Assembly: GCA_028868695.1 (NCBI GenBank)
Contig: JAGWTZ010000003.1
Span: 40,416-104,415, forward strand
Direction of reading: 5' to 3'
Origin: Alphaproteobacteria bacterium
GTDB lineage: Bacteria; Pseudomonadota; Alphaproteobacteria; Rhizobiales; Aestuariivirgaceae
DNA length: 64,000 nucleotides
Shown: piece after piece, positions 16,168-25,055 of the stretch
Numbering within the stretch: position 1 is the stretch's first letter
Layout of the letters: each line of letters starts with the position of its first letter
Program-made: the position numbers and the translations under genes
The notes under the pieces: generated by a model
The model's database searches: none
What the model saw: only the letters and a program-made list of their open reading frames with translations
Told to the model about the DNA's origin: nothing

Positions 16168-16605
16168 ATGCCGAAAGCCTTAACCGCCGCCACCCTTGCT
16201 GCCATCACGTTCAGCGCCATTGCGCTGCAGGCGGGCAGCGCGTCCGCCGCTCACCGCCTGTTGCTGGGGCCAATGAAGCAAGTCCCCATTGTGGGCCAGC
16301 AAGCCGCCAATAGCCAATCCAGCGTCTCCAAGGGAACGTCCTATCCCGTGGGCGGCATTCTGGGCGGTGATTCCAATATCGGCCACTTGCCGCATGATCC
16401 CATTCCCCCCGCACCGGGGCAGGGCGGCTCTACAGGCGGCGGCCATCCGCATGGCCCTGGCCTTGGCGTCTCGCTTAGCGTCTATGGCCCGTTTGATCCC
16501 AACCATTTCTGCCGCATCATCATCCACAAGCACAAGCCAGTGCGCGTTTGCTATCCGGTGCCCACAGATCAAGGCCCCTCCATGTCCTTCGGCCTGGGCT
16601 TCTAG
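16168..16605 (+). CDS. Small secreted Gly/Pro-rich protein of unknown function
   Basis: 145 residues from the ATG at 16168, which has TTGGAGAAC upstream. Residues 1-28 are a signal peptide (ending SASAAH). The mature chain is low-complexity, rich in Gly, Pro, Ser and His, with GGSTGGGHPHGPG in the centre. A C-terminal segment has two cysteines 12 residues apart (HFC and RVC) in a strand-rich stretch, perhaps a disulfide-bonded hairpin. I do not recognise a family. The signal peptide and the ribosome site argue that it is a real gene. Confidence 0.65.
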   Translation: MPKALTAATLAAITFSAIALQAGSASAAHRLLLGPMKQVPIVGQQAANSQSSVSKGTSYPVGGILGGDSNIGHLPHDPIPPAPGQGGSTGGGHPHGPGLGVSLSVYGPFDPNHFCRIIIHKHKPVRVCYPVPTDQGPSMSFGLGF

Positions 16606-16619
16606 CCAGCCCATCCCCA

Positions 16620-17020
16620 CTTTCCACTTCCCGCCCTTCTCCCAAGGGGAGAAGGGCAGGGGGTTTGGTTCCCGTCATTCCCTTCTGCTCCCCGGAGGGG
16701 GAGCTGCCGCGCAAGCGGCTGAGGGGCGATGGGTTCCGCACCTCAACTGCCACCCTCATCTCCCCTCCGGCGCGTGCCGCGCCACCTCCCCCTCAGGGGA
16801 GGATGGGGGAGCCACTCCCCACTCCCGTCATTCCGTGCAAGCGCCGGGCGAAGCCCGCCTATCATTGCAGGGCAATGATAGGTCTGCGCGCGACACGGAA
16901 TCCCGCTTGGCCACCGGCTCTGCCTCTCCCTCTCCATGGGCGGGCTTGACCCGCCCATCCAGCGGGAGCCGGACATTCAGGCTGGACCGGCGGGTCAGGC
17001 CCGCCGATGGAGAGGGGAAA
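16620..17020. repeat. Cluster of intergenic palindromic repeat elements
   Basis: Several perfect or near-perfect palindromes stand end to end: GCCCTTCTCCC / GGGGAGAAGGGC (16633-16657); a unit at about 16686-16732 (two C/G-rich palindromes and ATGGG) and a diverged inverted copy at about 16752-16806; an 11-bp arm pair CCTATCATTGC / GCAATGATAGG (16858-16882) inside a wider pair ATTCCGTG / CACGGAAT (16830-16901); and a double hairpin GGGCGGG...CCCGCCC plus GGCGGG...CCCGCC bounded by CTCTCCAT / ATGGAGAG (about 16931-17017). The style matches dispersed intergenic repeats of Hyphomicrobiales. No reading frame here looks coding. Confidence 0.75.
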
Positions 17021-17044
17021 GAGGAGGGTTGGAGCAGAATTAAC

Positions 17045-17072
17045 TTGCTTTTATTCCTAGTCCGTGCTAGCT
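17045..17072 (+). promoter_or_regulatory. Candidate promoter for the structured RNA at 17.1-17.4 kb
   Basis: TTGCTT at 17045-17050 and CTAGCT at 17067-17072 are 16 bases apart, preceded by an AT-rich stretch that stands out in this GC-rich region. A GTGCTAG word also occurs ahead of the PBP1A gene at 49534 and the DedA-PAP2 gene at 36124, suggesting a shared -10 style. Confidence 0.4.
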
Positions 17073-17405
17073 GCCTTCCGCTCCCTTGCACTGGGGTCCG
17101 GTTCATGACGGTGAACCCGGATGCAAGGGAGTGGCAGGCCTGCTGGAAGGGATAACGTATCCCAACTCCACCGGGAGCCAGGTTGAACTTCCTCGGGCAC
17201 TAAGACCCGGGCTGCTATGGCAAGGCCTCTGGTGTCCCCCATCAGGCTTCCTCCGAGTAGGAAGTGAGATGGATCACCTCGGGTGGAGGGAATCTCCCAT
17301 CAAGATGGGAGAGGCCCGATGAAACCACAGACCCATAGTGGCGGACTGACAGTTCACCTGATGCTCAATTCCTGCCGGCGCGTGGGGCAACCCAACGCAC
17401 TTTTC
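17071..17405 (+). ncRNA. Candidate structured non-coding RNA of unknown class
   Basis: About 335 bases without a plausible reading frame but with a dense series of helices. (1) 17071-17137: CTGCC/GGCAG, then a perfect 10-bp helix 17081-17090 with 17122-17131, then TCCGGTTCA with TGAACCCGGA around a six-base loop. (2) 17149-17163: GGGATA/TATCCC with loop ACG. (3) 17194-17209: CGGG/CCCG. (4) 17247-17264: CTTCCT/AGGAAG. (5) 17264-17277: GTGA/TCAC. (6) 17279-17319: TCGGG/CCCGA enclosing TCTCCCAT/ATGGGAGA with loop CAAG. (7) A terminator hairpin. A promoter-like element precedes it. I looked for tmRNA, RNase P, SRP, 6S and common riboswitch signatures and saw none. It could alternatively be an aspS leader, aspS starting 206 bases downstream. 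Confidence 0.5.
17380..17405 (+). terminator. Terminator-like hairpin ending the candidate RNA
   Basis: GCGTGGGG (17380-17387) pairs with CCCAACGC (17391-17398) with one mismatch and a CAA loop, followed by ACTTTTC. Confidence 0.55.
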
Positions 17406-17611
17406 AGGCCACTTAAAACACAGTGGCACCCGCGTCGGATTATCCCACGCGTCTCCCTTCTACTCTCTGCCCCGCACGCCACGGGGCAACCAAGGGAAAA
17501 GCCGCGCCCGGTTCCCAGGCGCAACCCTTCATTCACCATCCCCGCGCCCGCTCAAAACTTGACAAATCGCCCCTCGCATGCGTTTTAGCCGCCAAATTCG
17601 AAGGATTTCAG

Positions 17612-19393
17612 ATGACCCACGCCTATCGCACCCACACCTGCGGCCAATTGCGCGACAGCGACGCAAACGGCACCACCCGGCTCTCCGGCTGGGTGCACCG
17701 CGTGCGCGACCATGGCGGATTGCTGTTCATCGACCTGCGTGACCATTATGGCATGACCCAGGTGGTGGCAGACCCCGACAGCCCCTGCTTCAAGGTGGCC
17801 GAGAAAGTCCGTTCCGAATGGGTGATCCGCATTGACGGCAAGGTGCGCCTGCGCCCCGCCGGCACCGAGAACAAGGACATGCCCACCGGCCTCGTCGAAA
17901 TCTATGCCACTGAGATCGAAGTGCTCGGCCAGGCAGCGGAACTGCCGCTGCCGGTGTTCGGTGAGCCGGATTACCCCGAGGACACGCGCCTCAAATACCG
18001 CTTCCTCGACCTGCGCCGCGAAACCCTGCACAAGAACATCATGACGCGCACCAAGGTGGTCAGCCACCTGCGCCGCAAGATGAACGACATTGGCTTCAAC
18101 GAGTTCTCGACGCCCATCCTCACGGCCTCCTCGCCTGAAGGTGCCCGCGACTTCCTCGTGCCCTCGCGCATCCACCCCGGCAAGTTCTTCGCCCTGCCGC
18201 AGGCGCCGCAGCAATACAAGCAGCTCCTGATGGTGGCGGGCTTCGACCGCTATTTCCAGATCGCCCCTTGCTTCCGCGATGAAGACCCGCGCGCCGACCG
18301 CCTGCCGGGCGAGTTCTACCAGCTCGATCTTGAAATGAGTTTTGTGACCCAGGACGACTTGCTCTCCACCATGCAGCCTGTGGTGCTGGAGCTGTTCAAC
18401 AGCTTCAAGGGCGCCAAGACCGTGCGCGCCGATGTGCCGCGCATTCCCTATGATGTCGCCGTGCGCAAATATGGCAGCGACAAGCCCGACCTGCGCAACC
18501 CCATCGAGATGCAGGCCGTCACCGAACATTTTGCGGGCTCCGGCTTCAAGGTGTTTGCCGGCATGATCGCCAATGACCCGAAGGTTGAGGTCTGGGCCAT
18601 TCCAGCCCCCAAGGGCGGCAGCCGCGCTTTCTGCGACCGCATGAACGGTTGGGCGCAGAAGGAAGGCCAGCCGGGCCTCGGCTATGTCTTCTGGCGTGAA
18701 GGTGAAGAGGGCGGGGCAGGGCCGATTGCCAAGAACATCGGGCCAGAGCGCACCGAAGCCATCCGCAAGCAGATGGGCCTTGGCGTGGGCGATGCCTGCT
18801 TCTTCGTCGCCGGCCGGCCGGAGAAGTTCTACAAATTCGCCGGCGATGCCCGCACCATCGTGGGCAAGGAGCTGAACCTCACAAACGAAAACGAATTCGC
18901 CTTCTGCTGGATCGTCGATTTCCCCTTCTATGAGTGGAGCGAGGAAGACAAGAAGGTGGACTTCGGCCACAACCCCTTCTCCATGCCGCAAGGCGGCTTG
19001 AAGGCTCTGGAAAGCCAGGACCCGCTCACCATCAAGGCCTTCCAGTATGATATGGTCTGCAACGGCTATGAAATCGCCTCCGGCTCCATCCGCAACCATT
19101 CGCCCGAAACCATGGTGAAGGCCTTTGAGATCACTGGCGTCACCAAGGCTGAGGTGGAGGAACGTTTTGGCGGCATGTACCGCGCCTTCCAGTTCGGTGC
19201 ACCACCCCATGGCGGCATGGCCTTTGGCGTGGACCGGCTGGTGATGCTCATCTGCGGCGTCACCAACCTGCGTGAAATCACGCTGTTCCCCATGAACCAG
19301 CAGGCGCAGGATCTGCTCATGGGCGCGCCCTCGGATGCAACGCCCAAGCAGTTGCGCGAATTGCACATCCGCCTCAATCTTCCGGAGAAGTGA
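17612..19393 (+). CDS. aspS: Aspartate--tRNA ligase
   Basis: 593 residues from the ATG at 17612, which has AAGGA upstream; longer in-frame extensions have no support. The N-terminal OB fold opens with [17 protein letters not shown] and [19 protein letters not shown]. The class II catalytic domain shows motif 2 [19 protein letters not shown] and motif 3 [12 protein letters not shown], with the bacterial GAD insertion domain between. It charges tRNA-Asp in the cytoplasm. In alphaproteobacteria the enzyme is often non-discriminating and also loads tRNA-Asn, for GatCAB to amidate; the sequence alone does not settle this. A strong terminator follows 57 bases later. Confidence 0.97.
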   Translation: MTHAYRTHTCGQLRDSDANGTTRLSGWVHRVRDHGGLLFIDLRDHYGMTQVVADPDSPCFKVAEKVRSEWVIRIDGKVRLRPAGTENKDMPTGLVEIYATEIEVLGQAAELPLPVFGEPDYPEDTRLKYRFLDLRRETLHKNIMTRTKVVSHLRRKMNDIGFNEFSTPILTASSPEGARDFLVPSRIHPGKFFALPQAPQQYKQLLMVAGFDRYFQIAPCFRDEDPRADRLPGEFYQLDLEMSFVTQDDLLSTMQPVVLELFNSFKGAKTVRADVPRIPYDVAVRKYGSDKPDLRNPIEMQAVTEHFAGSGFKVFAGMIANDPKVEVWAIPAPKGGSRAFCDRMNGWAQKEGQPGLGYVFWREGEEGGAGPIAKNIGPERTEAIRKQMGLGVGDACFFVAGRPEKFYKFAGDARTIVGKELNLTNENEFAFCWIVDFPFYEWSEEDKKVDFGHNPFSMPQGGLKALESQDPLTIKAFQYDMVCNGYEIASGSIRNHSPETMVKAFEITGVTKAEVEERFGGMYRAFQFGAPPHGGMAFGVDRLVMLICGVTNLREITLFPMNQQAQDLLMGAPSDATPKQLRELHIRLNLPEK

Positions 19394-19450
19394 GGCGCAG
19401 CCGCCTCATGCGCAAACAGCGGGTTGCGGCGCAGCCCGTGCCTGATTTAG

Positions 19451-19481
19451 AAAAGGGGCCTCCCAAACAGAGGCCCCTTTT
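19451..19481 (+). terminator. Rho-independent terminator of aspS, abutting the next start codon
   Basis: AAAAGGGGCCTC (19451-19462) pairs perfectly with GAGGCCCCTTTT (19470-19481) across a seven-base loop. The T-run ends one base before the first of two ATG codons of the next gene. Confidence 0.88.
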
Positions 19482-19482
19482 C

Positions 19483-20145
19483 ATGATGCGCAAGATCCTC
19501 GCCGCCGCTGCGGCGTCCTTCTCCCTTTTGCTTCTCTCTCCGGCTGAGGCTGCGGCCCCCAAGTGCAACAACTTTTTCGCCTGCCTCTTTGGCGCGCCGC
19601 GCCATCATGGCGCCGCCACGCTGCAGGACCCGGCGTTGAAGGTGAATGGCGCGCGCGACCAGTATGGCCACCCCATCACCCTGACCGGCGGCTCGCGCCG
19701 CGAAACCGTGGCCTGGCATGAGACCAAATATCCGGTGGGCTCGATCATCGTGCGGACGCCGGAGCGGGCGCTTTATTATGTTTCCGGTGAAGGTGAAGCC
19801 ATCAAATACGCTGTCGGCGTCGGCCGCGAAGGTTTCCAATGGGCGGGCACGTCGCGCGTTGCTGCCAAGACTGAATGGCCGGGCTGGACGCCGCCCAAGC
19901 AGATGATCGAGCGTGAAGCCAAGAAGGGCCATCACTTGCCCGCCCATATGGAAGGCGGCCCCGGCAATCCGCTGGGCGCGCGCGCCATGTATTTGGGCGG
20001 GCGCATGTACCGCATTCACGGCACCAACAATGAGGCTTCGATTGGCGGCGCGGTTTCCTCGGGCTGCATCCGCATGATGAATGCCGATGTGATTGATCTT
20101 TATAACCGCGTGAAGATTGGTGCACGGGTCTGGGTTTACCAGTGA
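19483..20145 (+). CDS. L,D-transpeptidase family protein (YkuD domain), second copy
   Basis: About 220 residues from ATG 19483 (or 19486). The signal peptide MMRKILAAAAASFSLLLLSP ends at AEAAA. The mature part has AVGVGREGFQWAGTSRVAAK, PGNPLGARAMYLGG and the catalytic HGTNNEASIGGAVSSGCIRM with the nucleophile Cys, an ErfK/YbiS-type layout. It acts in the periplasm on peptidoglycan. Oddly, the start lies right at the end of the aspS terminator, so the leader either contains that hairpin or is almost absent. The upstream in-frame ATG at 19408 would bury the signal peptide and is less likely. It differs strongly from the copy at 10.9 kb. Confidence 0.9.
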   Translation: MMRKILAAAAASFSLLLLSPAEAAAPKCNNFFACLFGAPRHHGAATLQDPALKVNGARDQYGHPITLTGGSRRETVAWHETKYPVGSIIVRTPERALYYVSGEGEAIKYAVGVGREGFQWAGTSRVAAKTEWPGWTPPKQMIEREAKKGHHLPAHMEGGPGNPLGARAMYLGGRMYRIHGTNNEASIGGAVSSGCIRMMNADVIDLYNRVKIGARVWVYQ

Positions 20146-20174
20146 GGCGGTTTTTCCCGCTTTTGCCTCTTTCG

Positions 20175-20203
20175 CCGGCGGGTTCTCCCCGCCGGTTTTC
20201 TTT
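20175..20203 (+). terminator. Terminator of the second L,D-transpeptidase gene
   Basis: CCGGCGGG (20175-20182) pairs with CCCGCCGG (20188-20195), followed by TTTTCTTT. Confidence 0.88.
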
Positions 20204-20217
20204 CGCGCCCCGCAACG

Positions 20218-20251
20218 AAAAACCCCGGTGGCGAGGGGCCAACCGGGGTTT
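20218..20251 (-). terminator. Terminator of the small Lys/Ala repeat gene
   Basis: On the minus strand AAACCCCGGT (from 20251) pairs with ACCGGGGTTT (to 20220), followed by TTTCG. The stem is symmetrical enough to act in both directions. Confidence 0.8.
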
Positions 20252-20279
20252 GATTCAGTTTTACCTGAATGGAAGAAGG

Positions 20280-20360
20280 TTACTTCTTCTTAGCAGCCTT
20301 CTTGGCGGTCTTCTTAGCGGCCTTCTTGGCGGTCTTCTTCGCAGCTTTCTTAGCAGCCAT
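20280..20360 (-). CDS. 26-residue Lys/Ala repeat peptide, histone H1-tail-like
   Basis: A tiny gene: ATG at 20360, stop TAA at 20280-20282, with GGAGAG seven bases before the start and a strong terminator 30 bases after the stop. The peptide begins MAAKKAAKKTAKKAA and continues with the same KK-AA / KK-TA repeat, so more than half of it is Lys. This is the composition of eukaryotic H1 tails and of bacterial AlgP/Hc1-like proteins, which bind DNA or RNA by charge. Ribosome site, clean ends and its own terminator argue for a real gene. Nucleoid or RNA binding is inference. Confidence 0.72.
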   Translation of the reverse strand: MAAKKAAKKTAKKAAKKTAKKAAKKK

Positions 20361-20821
20361 AGTTCTCTCCATAAGAGTAAGATTGTTGTTTGCCCCACAA
20401 CGCGGGCCCGACTGACATGAAACGGGTTTCAACAAAAAAATATTTTTTATTTCCGCCCGTAACTGAGACGTCTTGTGAACCTCATTGTGTGATTCGGCAA
20501 TATGCCGACTACATCTTGTGCATACGCTCCATTTGGTTAAGAAAATGCAAACCTCGCGCGGCTTGAAATGATTATCCGTGTACTGATTAAAATGAAAATT
20601 GGAAAAAGCCTTTCAATCCGGCCATGAATTCATTTCAATCAGTGTACTGACTAAACAATTTTGGAAGCGGTTTGCGCCTATTTGCGTCCCGTCATTCCTT
20701 CCGGCGAAGAAAAATTATGCACAAAAAGTTTTGCCGCAGGCGGATTCAAGGCCTTCAACGCCGCATCAGCCGCCATTTTCAGGGAGGCTGAAGCCGGAAT
20801 TTGGCGAGGCTCTTCGCTCGA
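20361..20821. other. Gene-free, relatively AT-rich upstream region
   Basis: No gene is visible. The part near 20430-20452 is a run of A and T. There is a perfect palindrome TCGGCA-ATA-TGCCGA (20494-20508) and a direct repeat GTGTACTGA (20578-20586 and 20642-20650). The promoter of the small Lys/Ala gene should be here, but no hexamer pair is convincing. Confidence 0.5.
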
Positions 20822-20853
20822 AAAGCAGAAGGCCGGGATCACTCCCGGCCTTC
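20822..20853 (-). terminator. Terminator of nrdJ
   Basis: On the minus strand GAAGGCCGGGA and TCCCGGCCTTC pair with a GTGA loop (20828-20853), followed by TGCTTTT. It starts 22 bases after the nrdJ stop. Confidence 0.85.
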
Positions 20854-20874
20854 AATCACGTCAACGTCCGGCGA

Positions 20875-23800
20875 TTACGAGCAACCGCTCGTCGAGCCGC
20901 AGGTGTCGCACTTCAGGCAAGTGCCGTTGCGCACCATCGTGAAGTTTCCGCATTCGCTGCAGCTCTCGCCTTCATAACCCTTGAGGCGCGCCTCAGTGCG
21001 CTTGTCCATGGCCTTCACCGCCGTATCTGGCTGGTAAGTCATTGGCGACGGCGCATCCGCTGGCAGCAATGGGCTTGCAGTTTGAGATGTAGAAATGAGT
21101 GCCTGTGACAATCCGTCAGCGGCGCGCATCTGCAGCGCATGGGCGGGCGAAGCCCCCTGGGCGCTGGCCTGCTGCGGCATCACCACAACATTGGCGAGGT
21201 TCTGCTTGCGCACGAAGCCGGTGGAAACAAAGCGTTGCGCCGGGGCCGTGGGCTTGGGCGCTTCCACGCCTTCGCCGCGGCCCAGCGAGTCAAAGCGCAG
21301 CTCCGAAGGTTCCACATGCGCCAGGTCATGGCGGCCGAGATAGGAGACGGCAAGTTCACGGAACACATAGTCGAGGATCGACGTCGCGTTCTTGATCGAG
21401 TCATTGCCCTGCACCATGCCCGCCGGCTCAAACTTCGTGAAGGTGAATGCATCCACGAATTCTTCAAGCGGCACGCCATATTGCAGGCCAACCGACACGG
21501 CGATGGCGAAGTTGTTCATCATTGCGCGAAGGGCAGCGCCCTCCTTGTGCATGTCGATGAAGATTTCGCCAAGCTTGCCATCCTCGTATTCACCAGTGCG
21601 TAGGTAAACCTTGTGGCCGCCAACGGTGGCCTTCTGGGTGTAACCCTTGCGGCGGGCCGGCAGTTTCTCGCGCTCATGCACACGCTCAACCACCCGTTCG
21701 ACGATCTTCTCGACGATGGTTTCAACGCGGGCGGGCATCGTCTTGGCCACCAGCGTTTCGGCAACGTCTTCGGCTTCGTCGTCATTGTCGGCGATGAGCT
21801 GGGCCGAGAGCGGCTGCGAAAGCTTCGAGCCATCGCGGTAAAGCGCATTGGCCTTGATCGCCAGCTTCCACGACAGCATGTAGGCCTGTTCGCAATCCTC
21901 AACCGTGGCGTCATTCGGCATGTTGATGGTCTTGGAGATCGCACCCGAGATGAAGGGCTGCGAAGCAGCCATCATGCGGATGTGGCTTTCCACCGAGAGA
22001 TAACGCTTGCCAATGCGGCCGCAGGGATTGGCGCAATCAAACACCGGCAGGTGCTCATCCTTCAAGCCGGGCGCCCCTTCCAGGGTCATCGCGCCGCAGA
22101 CATGGATGTTGGCGCGGTCGATGTCAGCCCTCGAGAAGCCCAGCGAGCCCAAGAGGTCAAAGCCGAAATCATTGAGCTGCGCATCAGTGAGCTTCAACAC
22201 ATTCTTGCAGAACTCTTCGCCCAGCGTGAACTTGTTGAACACGAACTTGATGTCAAAGGCTGAAGCAAGGCCTGCTTCGATCTTGCTGATTTGCTCTTCA
22301 CCAAAGCCCTTGGCGCGCAGCTGCGCGTGGTTCAGGGCGGGGCTGTCAGCCAGCGTGCCATGGCCCACGGCATAGCCGATGATCTCTTCGATCTGATCCG
22401 CATTGTAGCCCAGCGTGCGCAGCGCTTCCGGAACAGCCTGGTTGATGATCTTGAAATAGCCGCCGCCAGCCAGTTTCTTGAACTTCACCAGCGCAAAATC
22501 CGGCTCGATGCCCGTGGTGTCGCAATCCATCACCAGGCCGATCGTGCCCGTGGGGGCAACAACGGTGGATTGGGCGTTGCGATAGCCATGGGCTTCGCCC
22601 AGTTCAACTGCGCGGTCCCACGCCTTGCGGGCAGCCAGCGCCAGCGCCTTGTCCGAGAGGTCGTTCTCATCGAGGGGCACCGGGTTCACATGCAGGTTTT
22701 CATAGCCCACGGCAGCACCATAGGCGGCGCGGCGGTGGTTGCGCATCACGCGCAGCATGTGTTCGCGGTTCTTGGCAAAGCCGGGGAAGGGGCCAAGCTC
22801 CTTGGCCATTTCAGCCGAGGTGGCATAGGCAACACCGGTCATGATGGCCGAGATGGCGGCACAAATGGCGCGGCCTTCATGGCTGTCATAGGGGATGCCC
22901 GCCGTCATCAAGAGGCCGCCGATATTGGCAAAGCCCAAGCCCAGCGTACGATATTCGTAAGACAGCTTGGCAATTTCCTTGGACGGGAACTGTGCCATCA
23001 ACACCGAGATTTCGAGCACGACAGTCCACAACCGGGTGGCATGCTCATAGGCCGCAATGTTGAATTTGCCGGTGGCGGCATCGCGGAACTGCAACAGGTT
23101 CAGCGAGGCCAGGTTGCAGGCCGTGTCATCAAGGAACATGTATTCCGAGCAAGGGTTCGAGGCGCGGATTTCGCCAGAGCCGATGCAGGTGTGCCAGTCA
23201 TTGATGGTGGTGTGGAACTGGATGCCCGGATCAGCCGAGGCCCAGGCCGCATGGCCGATCTTTTCCCAAAGCTCGCGCGCCTTCAGCGTCTTGGTCACCT
23301 TTCCGGTGATGCGGCCCGTGAGATTCCAGTCGCCGTCTTTTTCGACAGCCTTGAGGAAGTCGTCGGTTACGCGCACGGAATTGTTCGAGTTTTGGCCCGA
23401 AACAGTGCGGTAAGCCTCACCGTCCCAATCGGAGTCATAGGTGTCGAACTCGATATCGGTATAGCCTTGCTTGGCGAACTGGATGACGCGCTTGATGTAA
23501 TTGTCGGAAACCTGCGCACGGCGGGCTTCTTTCACGGCGCGCTTGAGGGCCGGGTTCTTCTCAATCTCAAAGCAATCGGAGCCGGGGCCCTGGCAGTTGA
23601 CGCAGGCCTTCATGATAGCGGTGAGGTGCTTCTTGACGATTTTCGAGCCGGTGACGAGCGCAGCAACCTTCTGCTCTTCCTTCACCTTCCAATCGACATA
23701 TTGCTCGATATCCGGATGATCGACATCGACCACCACCATCTTGGCGGCGCGGCGCGTGGTGCCGCCCGACTTGATGGCGCCAGCCGCACGGTCACCAATC

Positions 23801-24576
23801 TTGAGGAAGCTCATCAGGCCGGAGGATTTGCCGCCGCCCGAAAGCTTTTCGCCTTCGCCGCGCAGGAACGAGAAGTTAGAACCCGTGCCAGAGCCATATT
23901 TGAACAGGCGCGCCTCGCGCACCCACAGGTCCATGATGCCGCCTTCGTTGACGAGATCATCGGACACCGACTGGATGAAGCAGGCATGCGGCTGCGGATG
24001 CTCATAGGCCGACTTGGATTTGACCAGCTTTCCGGTTTCGAAATCGACATAGTGGTGGCCCTGGCTCGGGCCATCAATGCCATATGCCCAATGCAGGCCG
24101 GTGTTGAACCACTGCGGGCTGTTCGGCGCACACTTCTGCGTGGCCAGCATGAAGCACATTTCATCATAGAAGGCGCGGGCGTCTTCTTCGGTGTTGAAAT
24201 ACTTGCCCTTCCAGCCCCAATAGGTCCACGTGCCAGCCAGACGGTTGAACACTTCCTTGGCCGAACGTTCGCCGGTCACGCGCTCTTTCGCGGTGAGATC
24301 CTTCATCGCGTCTTCGTCCGGCACGGAACGCCACAGCCACGAGGGCACGGACTCTTCCTCGACGCGCTTCAGCGCAACCGGAACACCTGCCTTGCGGAAA
24401 TATTTCTGCGCCAGAATGTCGGTGGCAACCTGGCTCCAGGAGGAGGGCACCTCAATGTCGGCCAAACGGAACACAATGCTCCCGTCCGGGTTCTTGATTT
24501 CGCTCACCGCCTTGCGGAAATCCAATCCCGCATAAGCTTCCTGGCCAGCCTTGGTATAATGACGTTCAATCCGCAT
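20875..24576 (-). CDS. nrdJ: Adenosylcobalamin-dependent (class II) ribonucleoside-diphosphate reductase
   Basis: 1233 residues, the usual length for the large NrdJ of alphaproteobacteria. ATG at 24576 is chosen because GAGGGAA precedes it and [11 protein letters not shown] is the family N-terminus; the upstream in-frame extension looks non-coding. The catalytic region contains [20 protein letters not shown] and the finger-loop Cys segment, and the body follows class II reductases. The C-terminus has [15 protein letters not shown] and CLKCDTCG, cysteine pairs for metal binding or re-reduction of the active site. It makes deoxyribonucleotides with or without oxygen and needs vitamin B12. It stands alone, with its own promoter and terminator. 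Confidence 0.96.
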   Translation of the reverse strand: MRIERHYTKAGQEAYAGLDFRKAVSEIKNPDGSIVFRLADIEVPSSWSQVATDILAQKYFRKAGVPVALKRVEEESVPSWLWRSVPDEDAMKDLTAKERVTGERSAKEVFNRLAGTWTYWGWKGKYFNTEEDARAFYDEMCFMLATQKCAPNSPQWFNTGLHWAYGIDGPSQGHHYVDFETGKLVKSKSAYEHPQPHACFIQSVSDDLVNEGGIMDLWVREARLFKYGSGTGSNFSFLRGEGEKLSGGGKSSGLMSFLKIGDRAAGAIKSGGTTRRAAKMVVVDVDHPDIEQYVDWKVKEEQKVAALVTGSKIVKKHLTAIMKACVNCQGPGSDCFEIEKNPALKRAVKEARRAQVSDNYIKRVIQFAKQGYTDIEFDTYDSDWDGEAYRTVSGQNSNNSVRVTDDFLKAVEKDGDWNLTGRITGKVTKTLKARELWEKIGHAAWASADPGIQFHTTINDWHTCIGSGEIRASNPCSEYMFLDDTACNLASLNLLQFRDAATGKFNIAAYEHATRLWTVVLEISVLMAQFPSKEIAKLSYEYRTLGLGFANIGGLLMTAGIPYDSHEGRAICAAISAIMTGVAYATSAEMAKELGPFPGFAKNREHMLRVMRNHRRAAYGAAVGYENLHVNPVPLDENDLSDKALALAARKAWDRAVELGEAHGYRNAQSTVVAPTGTIGLVMDCDTTGIEPDFALVKFKKLAGGGYFKIINQAVPEALRTLGYNADQIEEIIGYAVGHGTLADSPALNHAQLRAKGFGEEQISKIEAGLASAFDIKFVFNKFTLGEEFCKNVLKLTDAQLNDFGFDLLGSLGFSRADIDRANIHVCGAMTLEGAPGLKDEHLPVFDCANPCGRIGKRYLSVESHIRMMAASQPFISGAISKTINMPNDATVEDCEQAYMLSWKLAIKANALYRDGSKLSQPLSAQLIADNDDEAEDVAETLVAKTMPARVETIVEKIVERVVERVHEREKLPARRKGYTQKATVGGHKVYLRTGEYEDGKLGEIFIDMHKEGAALRAMMNNFAIAVSVGLQYGVPLEEFVDAFTFTKFEPAGMVQGNDSIKNATSILDYVFRELAVSYLGRHDLAHVEPSELRFDSLGRGEGVEAPKPTAPAQRFVSTGFVRKQNLANVVVMPQQASAQGASPAHALQMRAADGLSQALISTSQTASPLLPADAPSPMTYQPDTAVKAMDKRTEARLKGYEGESCSECGNFTMVRNGTCLKCDTCGSTSGCS

Positions 24577-24767
24577 AGTGCCCGTTCCCTCAAAAATCGC
24601 AGCCGTGCACGCGTGAATACGCGCACGGTACCCCCTAATCCCGTGTTCGACAAACCCTGTTATGGCGATGGCTCTCGCCCCCAAAACGCGCGCTGACTGT
24701 TTTTGCACAGACTTTGATTTTCCGGGTCAAACGCACCCGCAAAACCGCCGCTCGGCCTTGGACATGG

Positions 24768-24796
24768 ACCGTATCGCAGCACGCATTTTACGTCAA
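24768..24796 (-). promoter_or_regulatory. Candidate nrdJ promoter
   Basis: On the minus strand TTGACG (24796-24791) and TACGGT (24773-24768) are separated by exactly 17 bases. Transcription would begin near 24761 and leave a leader of about 185 bases. That leader lacks the conserved words of a cobalamin riboswitch. Confidence 0.6.
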
Positions 24797-24837
24797 TAGC
24801 TAGTGTGTTAACGAGTGGTTAATACCAGATATTGTGT
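24791..24837. promoter_or_regulatory. Tandem NrdR-box-like sites over the nrdJ promoter
   Basis: ATACCAGATATTGTGT (24822-24837) matches the NrdR consensus ACACTATATATTGTGT, as I recall it, at 13 of 16 positions. A weaker copy at 24791-24806 matches about 11 of 16. Their starts are 31 bases apart, about three helical turns, which is the usual spacing of paired NrdR boxes. The weaker box overlaps the -35 hexamer, as expected for repression. Confidence 0.6.
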
Positions 24838-24987
24838 CTGCAGCCCTGCCTTGGCCGCTGATGAACAGATATTCATCCGATTCTGGAGGCAAGCTCAAGA
24901 ACTGCTTGGCAAAATATCACAGGGCAATTTGCCCTGTTGAGGAAAGCCCATTTGCCCTTGACAGCCGTCAAGCGGACAACTGCGGCA

Positions 24988-25024
24988 AAAAGGAAAAATA
25001 TTCCCCGGCCGCAGGCGGGGCCGG
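24988..25024 (-). terminator. Terminator of the DHA2 exporter gene
   Basis: On the minus strand a C/G-rich stem (CCCCG with CGGGG, or CCGGCC with GGCCGG, 25003-25024) is followed by AATATTTTTCCTTTTT. The rest of the gap to the NrdR sites holds only a palindrome ACAGGGCAA/TTGCCCTGT around 24919-24937. Confidence 0.7.
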
Positions 25025-25055
25025 AACTCTCGCAAAAGTTGAAACCGTCTAAAAA

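Noticed and set aside
16620..17040. CRISPR array
   Set aside because: The repeats are palindromes of different types and spacing, with no regular direct repeat and spacer pattern, and no cas gene is nearby.
17071..17405. tmRNA, RNase P RNA, SRP RNA, 6S RNA or group II intron as the identity of the structured region
   Set aside because: None of the conserved words I know for these RNAs is present (tag-coding frame and CCA end, GAGGAAAGTCC, SRP tetraloop core, domain V). My recall of alphaproteobacterial 6S is weak, so this last exclusion is the least certain.
17423..17611. N-terminal extension of aspS to an upstream in-frame start
   Set aside because: The extension has no similarity to AspRS and no ribosome site; [11 protein letters not shown] at 17612 is the normal start with AAGGA upstream.
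22291..24696. An 801-codon open frame on the plus strand inside nrdJ
   Set aside because: Shadow frame of nrdJ with no ribosome site or family features; nrdJ itself is unmistakable.
24577..24790. Cobalamin riboswitch ahead of nrdJ
   Set aside because: Sought because the enzyme needs B12, but the leader lacks the conserved B12-box and core words; NrdR-like sites are present instead.
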